NCBI GenBank assembly: GCA_902571315.1
Contig: CACGBM010000003.1
Location: 1-64,000 of the forward strand
Length of the DNA: 64,000 nt
Reading direction: 5' to 3'
From: Rhodospirillaceae bacterium
Lineage (GTDB): Bacteria > Pseudomonadota > Alphaproteobacteria > TMED109
Shown here: positions 43,816-54,800 of the stretch, in pieces
Layout: every line of letters starts with the position of its first letter
Position numbering within the stretch: position 1 is the stretch's first letter
Position numbers and translations under genes: made by a program
Notes under the pieces: model-generated
What the model saw: only the letters and a program-made list of their open reading frames with translations
What the model was told of the DNA's origin: nothing
The model's database searches: none

Positions 43816-44885
43816 AAAACGATGTTATTAAAAATATAACTAATAAGACATTAGGGATTTTAGGAGGAGGACAACTTGGTAAAATGATTGCTATTGAAGC
43901 CTCCCGTCTTGGAATTAAAACTTGTATATTTGATCCAAATAAAAACGCACCAGCTTTTCAAAATGCAAATATAATAATTAATAGTGATTACACGAATAAA
44001 AAAGCTCTAGGACAATTTGTTAAATGCTCAGATAAGATTACTTATGAGTTTGAAAATATTCCTTTAGAAAGCTTGAATTTTTTAGAAAAAAATAGTCAAA
44101 TTTTTCCTGGCATAAAAGCATTAAAGTATTCTCAAGATAGATTGTTAGAAAAAGAATTTATTTCTAGCTTAGGTATTTCTGTAGCTCCTTTTTATCAAAT
44201 AAAAAAGTACGTTGATGTTAAAGGTGCTTTAGAAAAGTTAAAAGGTACTGCTATTTTAAAAACAAGAAAGTTTGGTTATGACGGTAAAGGGCAACATATA
44301 ATAAAAAAATATAGCATTCCAAATATAAAAAATAATATTGAAAAAAATAAATATATCATTGAAGGAATTATAAAGTTTAAAAAAGAAATTTCAGTAATAG
44401 TAATAATAAAAAAAGATGGATCTGCAATATGTTATGAACCATCTGAAAATAAGCATATAAATGGAATATTAAGGGAAACTGTATTTCCTGCAAAGATAAG
44501 TATAAAAACTAAAAATAAAGCAAAAGCTATTGCTGTACAATTAGCCAGATCTTTGAATATTATTGGCATCATTGCAATAGAAATGTTTGTTGATAAGAGC
44601 AATGAAATTATTGTAAATGAAGTTGCTCCTAGACCTCATAACTCTGGTCATTGGACTATGGATGCGTGTAATGTTTCTCAATTTGAAGCCTTAGTAAGAG
44701 TTATTTTTGACCTGCCAATTCCAAATATTATATACCATCATAAATGTAAGATGATAAATATTTTGGGCGAAAATTATAATGTTATAGGGCAATCCTTACA
44801 TAAAAAAAATCATAAAGTTTATATATATGGAAAAGATGAAATTAAAGAAGGTAGAAAACTAGGTCACATTAATATTTTGTTTTAA
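43812..44885 (+). CDS. purK: 5-(carboxyamino)imidazole ribonucleotide synthase
   Basis: ATP-grasp enzyme making N5-CAIR for PurE. 357 residues: [20 protein letters not shown] at the N-terminus, the ATP-grasp segment [13 protein letters not shown] near 157 and [14 protein letters not shown] near 277. The 4-base ATGA overlap with purE indicates coupling. Ends in a 4-base TTAA overlap with the convergent coq9 gene. Confidence 0.97.
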   Translation: MKNDVIKNITNKTLGILGGGQLGKMIAIEASRLGIKTCIFDPNKNAPAFQNANIIINSDYTNKKALGQFVKCSDKITYEFENIPLESLNFLEKNSQIFPGIKALKYSQDRLLEKEFISSLGISVAPFYQIKKYVDVKGALEKLKGTAILKTRKFGYDGKGQHIIKKYSIPNIKNNIEKNKYIIEGIIKFKKEISVIVIIKKDGSAICYEPSENKHINGILRETVFPAKISIKTKNKAKAIAVQLARSLNIIGIIAIEMFVDKSNEIIVNEVAPRPHNSGHWTMDACNVSQFEALVRVIFDLPIPNIIYHHKCKMINILGENYNVIGQSLHKKNHKVYIYGKDEIKEGRKLGHINILF

Positions 44886-45505
44886 TGTAAAAAATCAAAT
44901 TTAGTAAGAAAATTCTTAGGTGCTACTTCAGAGATAACCTTTTTAAAATTACTTTTATAATACCCAAACTTTCCTAATAAAAATATTTGTTTTTCTATAA
45001 AAATTTCTGTTTTGTTAAGATTATTAGAACCTCTCCAGTACAATATAGAATTAATTAATATTTGTGATAATATCATACGTTTAGTGTAATAATTAAAATC
45101 AACTGACTTATCTTCTAAAAGACGCCAGACTCTATCTGCAAATTTAATAGTCATTTTTTTCAAATATATTGGTTTTCTAGAAATATAGTTTAGAAAAAAT
45201 AAACTTACTTCTTTGTCCTCATTCAAAAGCTTAATTAATTCAAATAATATAAAGTTTACTCTCTTACTAATGCTTTTTTCATTTTTAATTTTACTTTTAA
45301 TTTTTTTTTCTAGCTTTAACTGTAAATCGATGAAGAAATAACTACATAAGCTTTTGGTTTTGAGAGGAAAAAAGTAATAAAAATCCTCTTCAGAAATTGA
45401 ATTTTTTTTTAAAATAGCCTTTATATTAAGATCAATAAAAGTCTCATTTTTAAATTCTGAGTTAAGCTTAGTAAAAATCTCTTTTTCTTTTTTTTTGCTT
45501 ACCAT
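44882..45505 (-). CDS. coq9: COQ9-family ubiquinone biosynthesis protein
   Basis: Lipid-binding TetR-fold protein needed for ubiquinone biosynthesis. 207 residues; the C-terminal part RVWRLLEDKSVDFNYYTKRM matches the COQ9 signature, and location next to rpsU is the usual alphaproteobacterial one. The N-terminal half is Lys/Glu-rich and diverged. A plain TetR regulator is the alternative but lacks that signature. Diverges from rpsU. Confidence 0.83.
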   Translation of the reverse strand: MVSKKKEKEIFTKLNSEFKNETFIDLNIKAILKKNSISEEDFYYFFPLKTKSLCSYFFIDLQLKLEKKIKSKIKNEKSISKRVNFILFELIKLLNEDKEVSLFFLNYISRKPIYLKKMTIKFADRVWRLLEDKSVDFNYYTKRMILSQILINSILYWRGSNNLNKTEIFIEKQIFLLGKFGYYKSNFKKVISEVAPKNFLTKFDFLH

Positions 45506-45580
45506 ATTTTTATTTTAATTATTCTCTTCACTTTATCAATAGCTTATGTTATTAAATAAATCTTTATATAGGAGAAAATA

Positions 45581-45778
45581 TTGGAAGTTATAGTTAGAGA
45601 TAATAATATTGATCATGCCTTAAGAACATTGAAGAAAAAAATGCAGAGAGAAGGCATGTATAGAGAAATGAAAAAAAGAAGAGCTTATGAAAAACCTTCT
45701 GAGAAAAAAGCAAGAGAAAAGGCTGAGTCCGTAAGAAGGTGGAGAAAATTGCAAAGAAAAGGTAGTAGAGGATACTAA
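45581..45778 (+). CDS. rpsU: 30S ribosomal protein S21
   Basis: Small basic ribosomal protein, 65 residues: [40 protein letters not shown] and a basic tail. Start is TTG at 45581 with a good GGAG 8 bases upstream; the conserved N-terminus (V-V-R-D-N) begins here. Stop TAA is shared with the stop of the convergent dehydrogenase gene (4-base overlap). Confidence 0.97.
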   Translation: MEVIVRDNNIDHALRTLKKKMQREGMYREMKKRRAYEKPSEKKAREKAESVRRWRKLQRKGSRGY

Positions 45779-46777
45779 AGTTTCTTTACGACATTTATTA
45801 AGCTTTTTTTAGTATATAGCCTATTTATATTATTACTTATTACTTTAGATCTCCTTTCTATCATATTTTCTGACCAAGCAGATATATGAGGTGACATTAC
45901 AACATTTTTCATTTTATTAAATAAAAATTTAGAAGGTTTAAACCCATTCTGTTCTTTACTCTGAGGATATCTAAACCAAGTATCTATTATTGCTCCACCT
46001 ATTAATTTCTTTTTAAGGGCATTGTACAAGTCACTTTCATTAATAATACCACCTCTAGCTATATTTATAATTACGGCATTCTTTTTCATGGATTTAAATA
46101 TATTAGCATTTATCATATCTTTCGTTTTGTTGGTTAAGGGACAAGAAATTATTAAATAATCTAACTTATTAACTGTTTTTTTTAAGTCCTTGCTTAAATA
46201 TAAATTATTTAGATATTTATCTCTCTTTTTAAAACTTCTAGTATAACCTACTAAACTTGTTCCGAATGGTTTTATTCTTTTAGCTATTTCTTTACCTATT
46301 TTTCCATATCCTAATATTCCAATATTTTTTTGAAATAATTCACTGTGTGTTGGACCGTCAAATATCATACAATCGCTCCAATCTAGATTTTTAAATCTAT
46401 TTAATTTTTGTACTAAATTCATTTCCCAATTTAATATATTGGCTAAACAGTATTCTGCTATAGGTATTTCATGTTCATAGACATTACAAATCTTACAGTT
46501 TCTAGGTAACTCAGAAAAATTTATAGCATCTGTACCCGCACCAGGTAAATGTATTAATTTTAAATTCTCTACTTTTGGTATCTTTAAATTATCTGTACCC
46601 CCCCCACATAGTTTTACCCCAACTCATTGTTATGACTACATCAGCTTTTTGAAGTTTTTTAAAATAGTTTTCATTTTGTTTTGCAAAATAATATATTTTA
46701 TAAGGTATTTTTATAAAATAATTAAGGTAAGTAACAATTTTTCTTGTTCCTTGTACTACTATTATGTATTCTTTCAT
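45775..46777 (-). pseudogene. D-2-hydroxyacid dehydrogenase split by a frameshift in a G8 tract
   Basis: Two reading frames together make one NAD-dependent D-2-hydroxyacid dehydrogenase: an N-terminal piece ending at 46589 and a piece carrying GILGYGKIGKEIAKRI and ARGGIINESDLYNAL. Between them eight consecutive C on the plus strand (46598-46605; G on the coding strand) cause a +1 shift; with seven G the frame continues as WGGTDNLKIPKVEN and gives about 333 residues, a normal length. Catalytic His and the Arg/Glu region are present in the second piece (HISAWSENMIERRS). Alternatives to decay are phase variation, slippage rescue or a sequencing error. Confidence 0.85.
46598..46605 (-). repeat. 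G8 homopolymer at the dehydrogenase frameshift
   Basis: Eight C on the plus strand. In a window as AT-rich as this, eight identical G/C bases are exceptional, and removal of one restores the full-length dehydrogenase frame. Confidence 0.9.
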
Positions 46778-46800
46778 ATATATCTCTTAGTAAATTTATA

Positions 46801-47589
46801 ATGATAATAAAACAAATTTATACATATAACAATTATAGAAACTTTAATTATTTAATCGGATGTGAAAATACCAGAGAAGCAATAGCTGTGGATCCTCTTG
46901 CTTATGAATTATGTTTAAATGAAGCTAAAAAAAGTAATTTAAAAATTGTTTCGGTTATAAATACTCATGAACATTTGGATCATACGGGAGGTAATGAAAA
47001 AATTATTCAACATACTGGTGCTAAATTATATGCACATTATAATGCTAAAAACTCAATTAAAGGAGTCGATATTGGACTTAAGGCAGGAGATAAAATCAAA
47101 GTTGGTAATACTGTATCTTTAGATATTTTAGACACTCCAGGGCATACTATGTCTCACATTTCATTACTTTCAAGTGGCCCAGAAAAATCTTTATTTTGTG
47201 GTGATACACTTTTTAATGCTGGCGTAGGAAATTGTCATAATGGTGGTAATCCATTAAGTCTATATAATACTTTTTATAACCAACTGATAAAACTAGATAA
47301 AAAAACAAAAATTTATCCAGGACATGATTATTTAATAACTAACTTACAATTTACCTTGTCCTTGGAACCTGATAATAAAAGCGCCTATGATTTATTACAA
47401 AAGTGTAAAATGGAAGACTTTAGTACGAGCTTTATATCTTGCCTTGAGACAGAATTAAAAGTAAATGTTTTTTTTAGATTAAAAGAAAGAAGTATTTTGG
47501 AATCGTTAAAAAATAAAAACTTATTATCTGCAAGCGAAAGTCCTCAGGAGGTTTTTTTAGCTTTAAGAGAATTAAGAAACGAGTGGTAA
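46801..47589 (+). CDS. gloB: Hydroxyacylglutathione hydrolase (glyoxalase II)
   Basis: Metallo-beta-lactamase-fold enzyme that completes methylglyoxal detoxification. 262 residues from ATG 46801; an upstream frame extension to 46744 lies inside the divergent dehydrogenase gene. Metal motif THEHLDH at 55-61, GHTMSHIS with the next His, CGDTLFNAGVGNC and GHDYL. Ends 1 base before convergent pntB. A glyoxalase I gene is not in the window. Confidence 0.95.
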   Translation: MIIKQIYTYNNYRNFNYLIGCENTREAIAVDPLAYELCLNEAKKSNLKIVSVINTHEHLDHTGGNEKIIQHTGAKLYAHYNAKNSIKGVDIGLKAGDKIKVGNTVSLDILDTPGHTMSHISLLSSGPEKSLFCGDTLFNAGVGNCHNGGNPLSLYNTFYNQLIKLDKKTKIYPGHDYLITNLQFTLSLEPDNKSAYDLLQKCKMEDFSTSFISCLETELKVNVFFRLKERSILESLKNKNLLSASESPQEVFLALRELRNEW

Positions 47590-47590
47590 A

Positions 47591-48982
47591 TTAATCTAAC
47601 TCTTTTACTATTTCTTCAGATATTTTTTTTGCGTCACCAAATAACATTAAGGTATTTTCATTATAAAAGACTTTATTGTCTATGCCTGCGTAACCTGGAG
47701 ATAGACTTCTTTTTACAAATAATACAGTTTTGGCGTTTTCAACGTCTAAAATTGGCATACCTGCTATTGGACTTCCAGGATCTGTTTTAGCGGCCGGATT
47801 AGTAATATCATTAGCTCCTATTACAAAAGCTACATCACAACTGCTAAAGTCTGAATTTATCTCCTCTAATTCAAAAACTTCATCATACGATACGTTAGCT
47901 TCAGCTAATAGCACATTCATGTGACCGGGCATTCTTCCGGCAACTGGATGAATCGCAAAAGAGACTTTTACTCCATTTTTCTTTAATAAGTCTGCCATTT
48001 CTTTTATTACATGCTGCGCTTGTGAAACTGCCATGCCATATCCAGGTACTATTATTACATGTTCGGAATTTTTCATAATAAAAGAACCATCAGTTGCTCC
48101 TCCTGATTTGACCGTTTTATCTTTTTGCGTGATCTCGCTTGAGGAAGGATCTTCTCCAAAGCCTCCTAAAATGACACTAATGAACGATCTATTCATTGCC
48201 TTACACATTATATAAGAAAGAATTGCTCCTGAACTTCCTACCAATGCACCAACAATAATTAATGAGATATTTTCTAAAGTAAAACCAATCCCAGCTGCTG
48301 CCCAACCAGAATAAGAATTTAACATTGAAACAACTACTGGCATGTCTGCTCCACCGATTGGTATTATTATAAGTATGCCAATGGTTAATGCCATAATAGA
48401 AAGTAATATAAACAATTCATTACTTTGTATTTTAACAAACAAAAAAATGCTAACAATAATCATAATTCCTAACGAAGCATTCAATATATGTTGAAGTTTA
48501 AATGTTACAGGGTTTCCAGACATTAGTGACTGCAGTTTTAAAAAAGCTATTATTGATCCAGAAAAGGTAATAGCACCAACAACTAAACCAATTGACATCT
48601 CAATAGCACTAATTAATTTTATTTCATTGCCGGATGAAATACCAAATTTTTCTGGAGCATAGAAGGCTCCTGCAGCAACAAAAACTGCTGCTAAACCAAC
48701 TAGACTATGAAATCCTGCTACTAATTGAGGCATTGCTGTCATTTTAATTTTTAAACCTAAAGTTGTACCAATAGCACCACCTAACAAGATACAAATTATA
48801 ACTGGAATAAAATTAGAAGTATTAGGTTGAAGAATTAACGTAGTAACTGCTGTTAGCATACCTAATATGCCAAAGATATTACCTCTTCTTGCAGTTTCTG
48901 GCGATGATAATCCCTTTAAGGCCAATATAAAAAAAACGGAAGAAATTAAATAAAGTATTGCTGAAAAGTTTGCATTAATCAT
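47591..48982 (-). CDS. pntB: NAD(P) transhydrogenase subunit beta
   Basis: Membrane and NADP-binding subunit of the proton-pumping transhydrogenase. 463 residues: about eight membrane helices to residue 260, then a soluble dIII domain with VIIVPGYGMAVSQAQH, FAIHPVAGRMPGHMNVLLAE and GANDITNPAA. It uses the proton gradient to make NADPH. Overlaps pntAB by 8 bases. Confidence 0.97.
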   Translation of the reverse strand: MINANFSAILYLISSVFFILALKGLSSPETARRGNIFGILGMLTAVTTLILQPNTSNFIPVIICILLGGAIGTTLGLKIKMTAMPQLVAGFHSLVGLAAVFVAAGAFYAPEKFGISSGNEIKLISAIEMSIGLVVGAITFSGSIIAFLKLQSLMSGNPVTFKLQHILNASLGIMIIVSIFLFVKIQSNELFILLSIMALTIGILIIIPIGGADMPVVVSMLNSYSGWAAAGIGFTLENISLIIVGALVGSSGAILSYIMCKAMNRSFISVILGGFGEDPSSSEITQKDKTVKSGGATDGSFIMKNSEHVIIVPGYGMAVSQAQHVIKEMADLLKKNGVKVSFAIHPVAGRMPGHMNVLLAEANVSYDEVFELEEINSDFSSCDVAFVIGANDITNPAAKTDPGSPIAGMPILDVENAKTVLFVKRSLSPGYAGIDNKVFYNENTLMLFGDAKKISEEIVKELD

Positions 48983-49304
48983 TTTTATTTTTTTTCTTGT
49001 ACATTGCTAACATTCTTTGTGTAACTACAAAACCACCAAATACGTTTATACTTGCTAAAATAGTAGCTAAGTAACCCATTAATGATGATATGTCTAAAAA
49101 GTTTTGAAGATCATTATTTTCGGGACTTAGAATAATTAACGTTAAACTTCCTACTATAATTATTCCTGAAATGGCATTTGTAACACTCATTAAAGGTGTA
49201 TGTAGAGCGGGAGTAACAGCCCATACCACGAAGTAACCAACAAATATAGCCAAAATAAATACTATAAAATTAATTACAAAAGGATCAATGTTTTCCATAC
49301 TCAA
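48975..49304 (-). CDS. pntAB: NAD(P) transhydrogenase subunit alpha part 2
   Basis: 109-residue membrane subunit (dII-alpha) with about three or four helices: FIVFILAIFVGYFVVWAVTP and the conserved TPALHTPLMSVTNAISGIII. In alphaproteobacteria the alpha subunit is split in two polypeptides, as here. The start overlaps pntAA by 4 bases (49301-49304). Confidence 0.96.
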   Translation of the reverse strand: MSMENIDPFVINFIVFILAIFVGYFVVWAVTPALHTPLMSVTNAISGIIIVGSLTLIILSPENNDLQNFLDISSLMGYLATILASINVFGGFVVTQRMLAMYKKKNKND

Positions 49305-50425
49305 CCATCAAAAAAATTTTCTGTTTTATTTCCATTTTTTATTAATATGGTTTTCAATAATAATTCATCTTTAGACTCAATATCAAATGTTTTATTTTCA
49401 GTAATAAAGTTAGTAATAAAATTAAAAACATTTTTTGAAAATAAAAGACTTGAATCATAGGAAATAAGACTGGGTAGATTTTGCGGAGCATATATTACGC
49501 AATTATTAATATTAATTTTTCTTCCAACTTTTGAACCTTCAATATTTCCTCCGGAACTTGCAGCTAAATCAATTAATACGCTTCCACTTTTCATTTCCAT
49601 TATGGTATCAGATTTTATAAGTAAGGGTGCATCTTTTCCAGGAATTAAGGCAGTAGATATTATAATATCCATATTAATAGCAATATCATGGATAGCTTTT
49701 AATTGTTTCTTTTTATAATCTTCGCTCATTTCTTTTGCATAAACCATTTCATTATCTTTTGTGTTGGTCTCAGATTCTACTTTAATAAATTTCGCTCCTA
49801 AACTATTCACTTGTTCTTCTACCTCTGGTCTTACGTCAAAAGCTGAAACAACGCACCCCAATCTTTTCGCTGTAGCAATGGCTTGTAGTCCTGCTACCCC
49901 TGCTCCAAGTATTAAACATTTAGCGGGTATAATTGTTCCTGCTGCAGTCATCATCATAGGAAGAGCTTTTTTAAAAATACTACTGGCTTCAATTACTGCT
50001 TTATATCCTGCTAAATTAGCTTGAGATGATAGTATATCCATAGATTGAGCTCTACTAATTCTAGGAAGAAAGTCTAAAGAAATTAAACTAATATCTTTAC
50101 CTATAATTTTTTTTATTTTGTTACTATTTTCATATGGATTAAACCCACCTATGATCACAGAGTTTTTTTTTAAAATTTCCATGTCTGAATTTTCAGGAAT
50201 AGTGCTTACACTGATTAAAATATCAGCTTTTTTTAAAACTTCTTCTCTTTCTAAAACCTGAGCTCCAGAATCTTTATAGACAGTATCCAAAAAGCTAGAA
50301 TTTAGTCCTGAGTTTTTTTCTATAATGACATCCAGCCCAGCTTTAACATAGCTTTTACATGTATCAGGAGTAATAGATACTCTATTTTCTGATTCATTTT
50401 TCTCTTTTATTGTAGCGACAATCAT
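49301..50425 (-). CDS. pntAA: NAD(P) transhydrogenase subunit alpha part 1
   Basis: 374-residue soluble NAD(H)-binding dI domain. AKCLILGAGVAGLQAIATAKRLG near residue 168 forms the nucleotide loop, and SRAQSMDILSSQANLAGY is family-conserved. First gene of pntAA-pntAB-pntB; it starts 19 bases after mlaC, so the two could be cotranscribed although functions differ. Confidence 0.97.
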   Translation of the reverse strand: MIVATIKEKNESENRVSITPDTCKSYVKAGLDVIIEKNSGLNSSFLDTVYKDSGAQVLEREEVLKKADILISVSTIPENSDMEILKKNSVIIGGFNPYENSNKIKKIIGKDISLISLDFLPRISRAQSMDILSSQANLAGYKAVIEASSIFKKALPMMMTAAGTIIPAKCLILGAGVAGLQAIATAKRLGCVVSAFDVRPEVEEQVNSLGAKFIKVESETNTKDNEMVYAKEMSEDYKKKQLKAIHDIAINMDIIISTALIPGKDAPLLIKSDTIMEMKSGSVLIDLAASSGGNIEGSKVGRKININNCVIYAPQNLPSLISYDSSLLFSKNVFNFITNFITENKTFDIESKDELLLKTILIKNGNKTENFFDG

Positions 50426-50444
50426 AATTCAAAATAAATTTTAG

Positions 50445-51056
50445 TTACTCACCAGGTATTTTCAGGTCAGGTATTTGATTCATGCTTTCTAATGTCATTA
50501 TCAACCCGTCTATACCTTGACTGTCTAAAACCATTTTAAAATCATTTCTTTTTGTTCTTAGCAAGCTAACACCTTCTACTTGCATATCTATAACTTTTAG
50601 TCCTTCACCAAGATCTCTCACTCTCCAAACAATATTTGTATTAGGAAAGTCAGGAGACTCAATGCTAGAATAGACAAAAGCATCCTTTTTTTTAATTTCT
50701 GTATTTTTAACATTAAACTTTTGTCCCTTATATGTTCCTAATTGTGATGAATAAATTTTGACAATATGAATCTCAAATATATTAGAAAATTTTCTAAATT
50801 TTTCTTCTGAAGTATTTTTATAAATTTCTTTCCCAAGTATTATCTTCGCAATAAATGGCATATCAAACTTTTCTTGAAGTAAATTTTGAAGTTCTTTTTT
50901 TCTTTTTTCCTTATCATCAACGGGTATCTTCAGAATTTTTATAGCTTGATTTCCAATATCCACCACAAATTGATTGGCATCTTCTTTATTAATTGCAATT
51001 ACATTATTAGATAAAACACAAATGATTAAAGTTATAATAATTCCTATTTTTTTCAT
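50445..51056 (-). CDS. mlaC: Periplasmic phospholipid-binding protein MlaC
   Basis: Carries phospholipids between the outer-membrane MlaA complex and the inner-membrane MlaFEDB. 203 residues: signal peptide to about residue 22, then the Ttg2/MlaC fold (FDMPFIAKIILGKEIYK; IVWRVRDLGEGLKVIDMQVEGVSL). It lies 9 bases after mlaA, a common pairing; mlaFED are not in the window. Confidence 0.92.
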   Translation of the reverse strand: MKKIGIIITLIICVLSNNVIAINKEDANQFVVDIGNQAIKILKIPVDDKEKRKKELQNLLQEKFDMPFIAKIILGKEIYKNTSEEKFRKFSNIFEIHIVKIYSSQLGTYKGQKFNVKNTEIKKKDAFVYSSIESPDFPNTNIVWRVRDLGEGLKVIDMQVEGVSLLRTKRNDFKMVLDSQGIDGLIMTLESMNQIPDLKIPGE

Positions 51057-51065
51057 AAAAAACCT

Positions 51066-51824
51066 CTATTCTATATCAAATTCCTGAAAAGGATCTTGTT
51101 GGTCAGCTGATTGATTTCGTATCATTCTATTTCTTCTCTCTAGATAAAGACTTCTAATGGTTGCATAGAAATCAACTGAGGTAGCTTCTAAATTATCAAT
51201 TTTTTCTAGATTTTGTTCTCTAAAATCTATTCCATTTACAGCGGTACCAATCCATATCCAGTTTTCTTTTCCATCTTGATTTAAGGCAATTGTAACAGGA
51301 TCAGCTATGAAACCTGTTACTTTTCCTATTGCATCTCTGACTGTACTAGGGCCTAATAATGGTAATACCAAATAGGGCCCTGGATCAACTCCATATACAG
51401 CAAGAGTCTGTCCAAAATCTTCTTTTTGTTTCTTATAACCTAAACTTGTTGCTACATCAAATATTCCTAATAAACCTACAGTAGTATTCAAACCAAATCT
51501 AACAATGGATGTCCCAGAATTTTTGAAATCGCCCTGTAAAGCTGCATTAATAGATGTCCATGGTTCTTTTAAATTACTCAAAAAATTTCTTATGCCTTTT
51601 CTTACTTCACCAGGAAGTACTATTCGGTAGCCTTTTGCCAATGGAGCTAATAGATACTTATCAAAAACCTTGTTAAAGGCAAAAGTTCCTCTATTAAAAT
51701 TCTCCCAAGGGTCCTGCGTCTGAGGTGTTTTATCCATTATATTTTGTGAATTATTATTAACTGCACAGTTAGCTAAAAGAAAGAAAGTGGATACTATTAA
51801 AAATTTAAATAAAAATCTCATCAT
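51066..51824 (-). CDS. mlaA: Outer-membrane lipid-asymmetry lipoprotein MlaA (VacJ)
   Basis: Removes misplaced phospholipids from the outer leaflet. 252 residues: signal peptide and lipobox LLANC with Cys near residue 20, then DPWENFNRGTFAFN near 37, RFGLNTTVGLLGIFDVAT and DFGQTLAVYGVDPGPYLVLPLLGPS, all hallmark MlaA segments. Starts the mlaA-mlaC-pnt run on the minus strand. Confidence 0.95.
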   Translation of the reverse strand: MMRFLFKFLIVSTFFLLANCAVNNNSQNIMDKTPQTQDPWENFNRGTFAFNKVFDKYLLAPLAKGYRIVLPGEVRKGIRNFLSNLKEPWTSINAALQGDFKNSGTSIVRFGLNTTVGLLGIFDVATSLGYKKQKEDFGQTLAVYGVDPGPYLVLPLLGPSTVRDAIGKVTGFIADPVTIALNQDGKENWIWIGTAVNGIDFREQNLEKIDNLEATSVDFYATIRSLYLERRNRMIRNQSADQQDPFQEFDIE

Positions 51825-51889
51825 TACTCTCTACAAAAAGTTTATAATATATATACATTATTACAACAACTAAAATTTTACTTTTAAAA

Positions 51890-54800
51890 TTAGTCATATC
51901 CTGCTCCTCCAGGTGTTTTTATAACAATTGTATCCCCTTTGGATACTTTTATTTGACACGCATGAGTAAGTTTAACAGATTTATTTTTTTTAATAATTAT
52001 ATTCTCTCCTTTTTTAGCCTTATTAGAATCACTTAAACCAAAAGGATTTACAACTCTTCTATTAGATAAAATAGTTAAATATAGAGGTTTTAAAAAAACT
52101 ATTTTTCTTATAACTCCATTACCTCCAATCCATTTTCCTTTACCGCCACTATTTTTTCTAATAGAAAACTCATTTAATCTAACAGGATAAAACCACTCTA
52201 AGATTTCAGGGTCCGTTATACTTGTATTTGTCATATGACAATGAACAGCATCCGTACCGTTGTTTCCAAAAGACGCACCCTCTCCTCCGCAAATAGTTTC
52301 GTAATATCCAAAACTTTTATCTCCAAATGTTATATTATTCATTGTTCCATAACATGCTGATTGAACTTTTAGCGCGACATTTAAAATATCTATGAGATGT
52401 TGAGATGTTTCAACATTTCCAGCTACAACTGGAGAAGGATAACTAGGATTCAGCATCGAATTTTCAGGAATTACTATTTTAATATCACTAAGAAAACCTT
52501 CATTTAATGGAATATTCTTAGTAATTAAAGTTCTTAAAAAATAAATTATTACCGATTTTGTAACAGCTAAAGGAGCATTAAAATTATTTTTTAATTGTTT
52601 AGAAGAGCCATTAAAATTTATAACAAGTTTTTTTATTTTATTATCGAAGTAAATTTGTATTTTTATAATGGCACCATTATCCATTTTTGATGAAAATTCA
52701 GAATAAGAGATTTTCTTTATTTCCTTAAATATACTTTCACTACAGTTTTCTTTTATAAAATTTACATAGTTGCTGACTGTAGTCTTTCCATAATAAGATA
52801 TAATTCTCTTCAATTCTAAAATACCTCTTTGATTAGATGCTAACTGAGCCTTAATATCATATAAATTTTGTTCTGAATCTCTGGAACCATATATTTTATT
52901 CTTCAATTTTTTTAATATTTGTTTTTCTTTAATTTTACCTTTTTCTAAAATGGGAAATCCTTCAAATATTATACCTTCTTCATTTATATTTTTTGAAAAA
53001 GCAGGCATTGAGCCTGGGGTAATTCCTCCAATATCTGAGTGGTGAGCTCTATTTGCTAAATAATAAATAATCTTATTTTTATCTAATAGTGGAGTAATTA
53101 CTGTCAAGTCTGGAAGATGGGTACCTCCTGAAAATGGATTATTGTGAAGAAGACTTATACCTTTTTTGAATAAATGGAGATATTTTCTTATTAAAAACTT
53201 TACAGTATCACTCATAGCTCCTAGGTGTATAGGTATGTGTGGAGCATTTGCAATTAATTCTCCATTGCTATTGAATAATGCACAACTAAAATCCATTCTT
53301 TCTTTAATATTAATTGATTGTGCGGTATTTTTTAAAACTATACCCATCTGTTCTGCAACGGAAAAAAACAAATTATTGAAAATTTCAAGCATTTCGGGTG
53401 AAGCTTTTTTATTTGATAATAATAATCTTTCTTTTGAGATTGATGTTTTTTTTCTTAATATAAAATCTCCGGATTTCATTTTTTCCATTATCCAATTTTT
53501 CTCTATAAATATTGTAGTATTAAAATCAGAGAAAATTGCCGGACCTTTAATAAGCTTTTCTATTGATAAAGAGTAATTATTAAATTTTTTTACTTTTTCC
53601 CATTTTCCTTTAATATAAACTTTAAATAATTTTGAGGTACTTATTGTTTGTTTAAACCCTTTATTATTAGATAAATACAAGGCCTTTTTTTTTTTTAAAA
53701 AAAGCTCTATTTCGATTGAATCTATATAAATTTTTCTATTTTGATAGTTAAAGCCAAAAAGTTTTTTATGTTTTTTAAAAAACTCTTCTTTAATATTTTT
53801 AATTTTTTTATTTTTTAATTTAATTGGAATTATAGTATTACATCCAAAGTATTTTATTCTTAATGTATATATTTCCTCATAAGTATTTTTTTTTAATCTT
53901 AAAATTCTTTTTATTTTATTTATATTTTGTCTTATTATGTTCCTTTTTAGTAATGATTCTATGGAAAACTGATGTACAGATCCATATTTAGCTATTCCAA
54001 TCCCATGAGCTGATAGTACGCTAGAATATGGACTAAAAAGTATTTTTTTTACTCCTATTTTTTCTGCTATGTTACAACAGTATTGACCAGAAGCTGATCC
54101 AAAAATTAACAGAGCATGATTTCTAATATCTATACCTTTTTGTATAGTTATTTTTTTAATCGCAGCGGCCATGTTTTCTATTGATACATTTAAAAAGGAA
54201 TCTGCCAATTGATAGATGTTTTTAAAGGTAGAAAAATCTTTATTTACTTTTAAAAATATTTTTTTTAATTTTTTATTTGTTTCATTAATGCTAATACTAG
54301 ATTTTTTATTCTTCCCAAAAAATTTAGGAAAATCTTCCTTAAAAATTCTGCCAAGAATTAAATTACAATCAGTTAGTGTAATAGGTCCATTATTTCTATA
54401 ACAAGCTGGACCAGGAAAAGAACCGGCGCTCTCGGGTCCTACTACAAATCTTTTATTTTGATATTTTGTAATAGACCCACCACCTGCAGCAATAGTATCT
54501 ATTTTAAGTAAAGGTGTTTTAATAAAAATATCTGATATTTTTGTCTGCGTTTGTTTCTCAATCTCTCCGTCATAATGCCATATATCTGCAGAAGTACCAC
54601 CCATATCAAACCCAATAATATTTTTAATTTTATTTTTTTTCGCTATTTGTATACCTCCCACTACGCCTCCTGCTGGTCCAGATAGAATAGCATTCTTTCC
54701 ATTGAAGTTTATTTTTTTTGCTAAGAACCCACTTGATTGCATGTAGTTTGTATTTTTTGCTTTTAAATTTTTTTCTAGTTTTTTGATATATGTTTGTATG

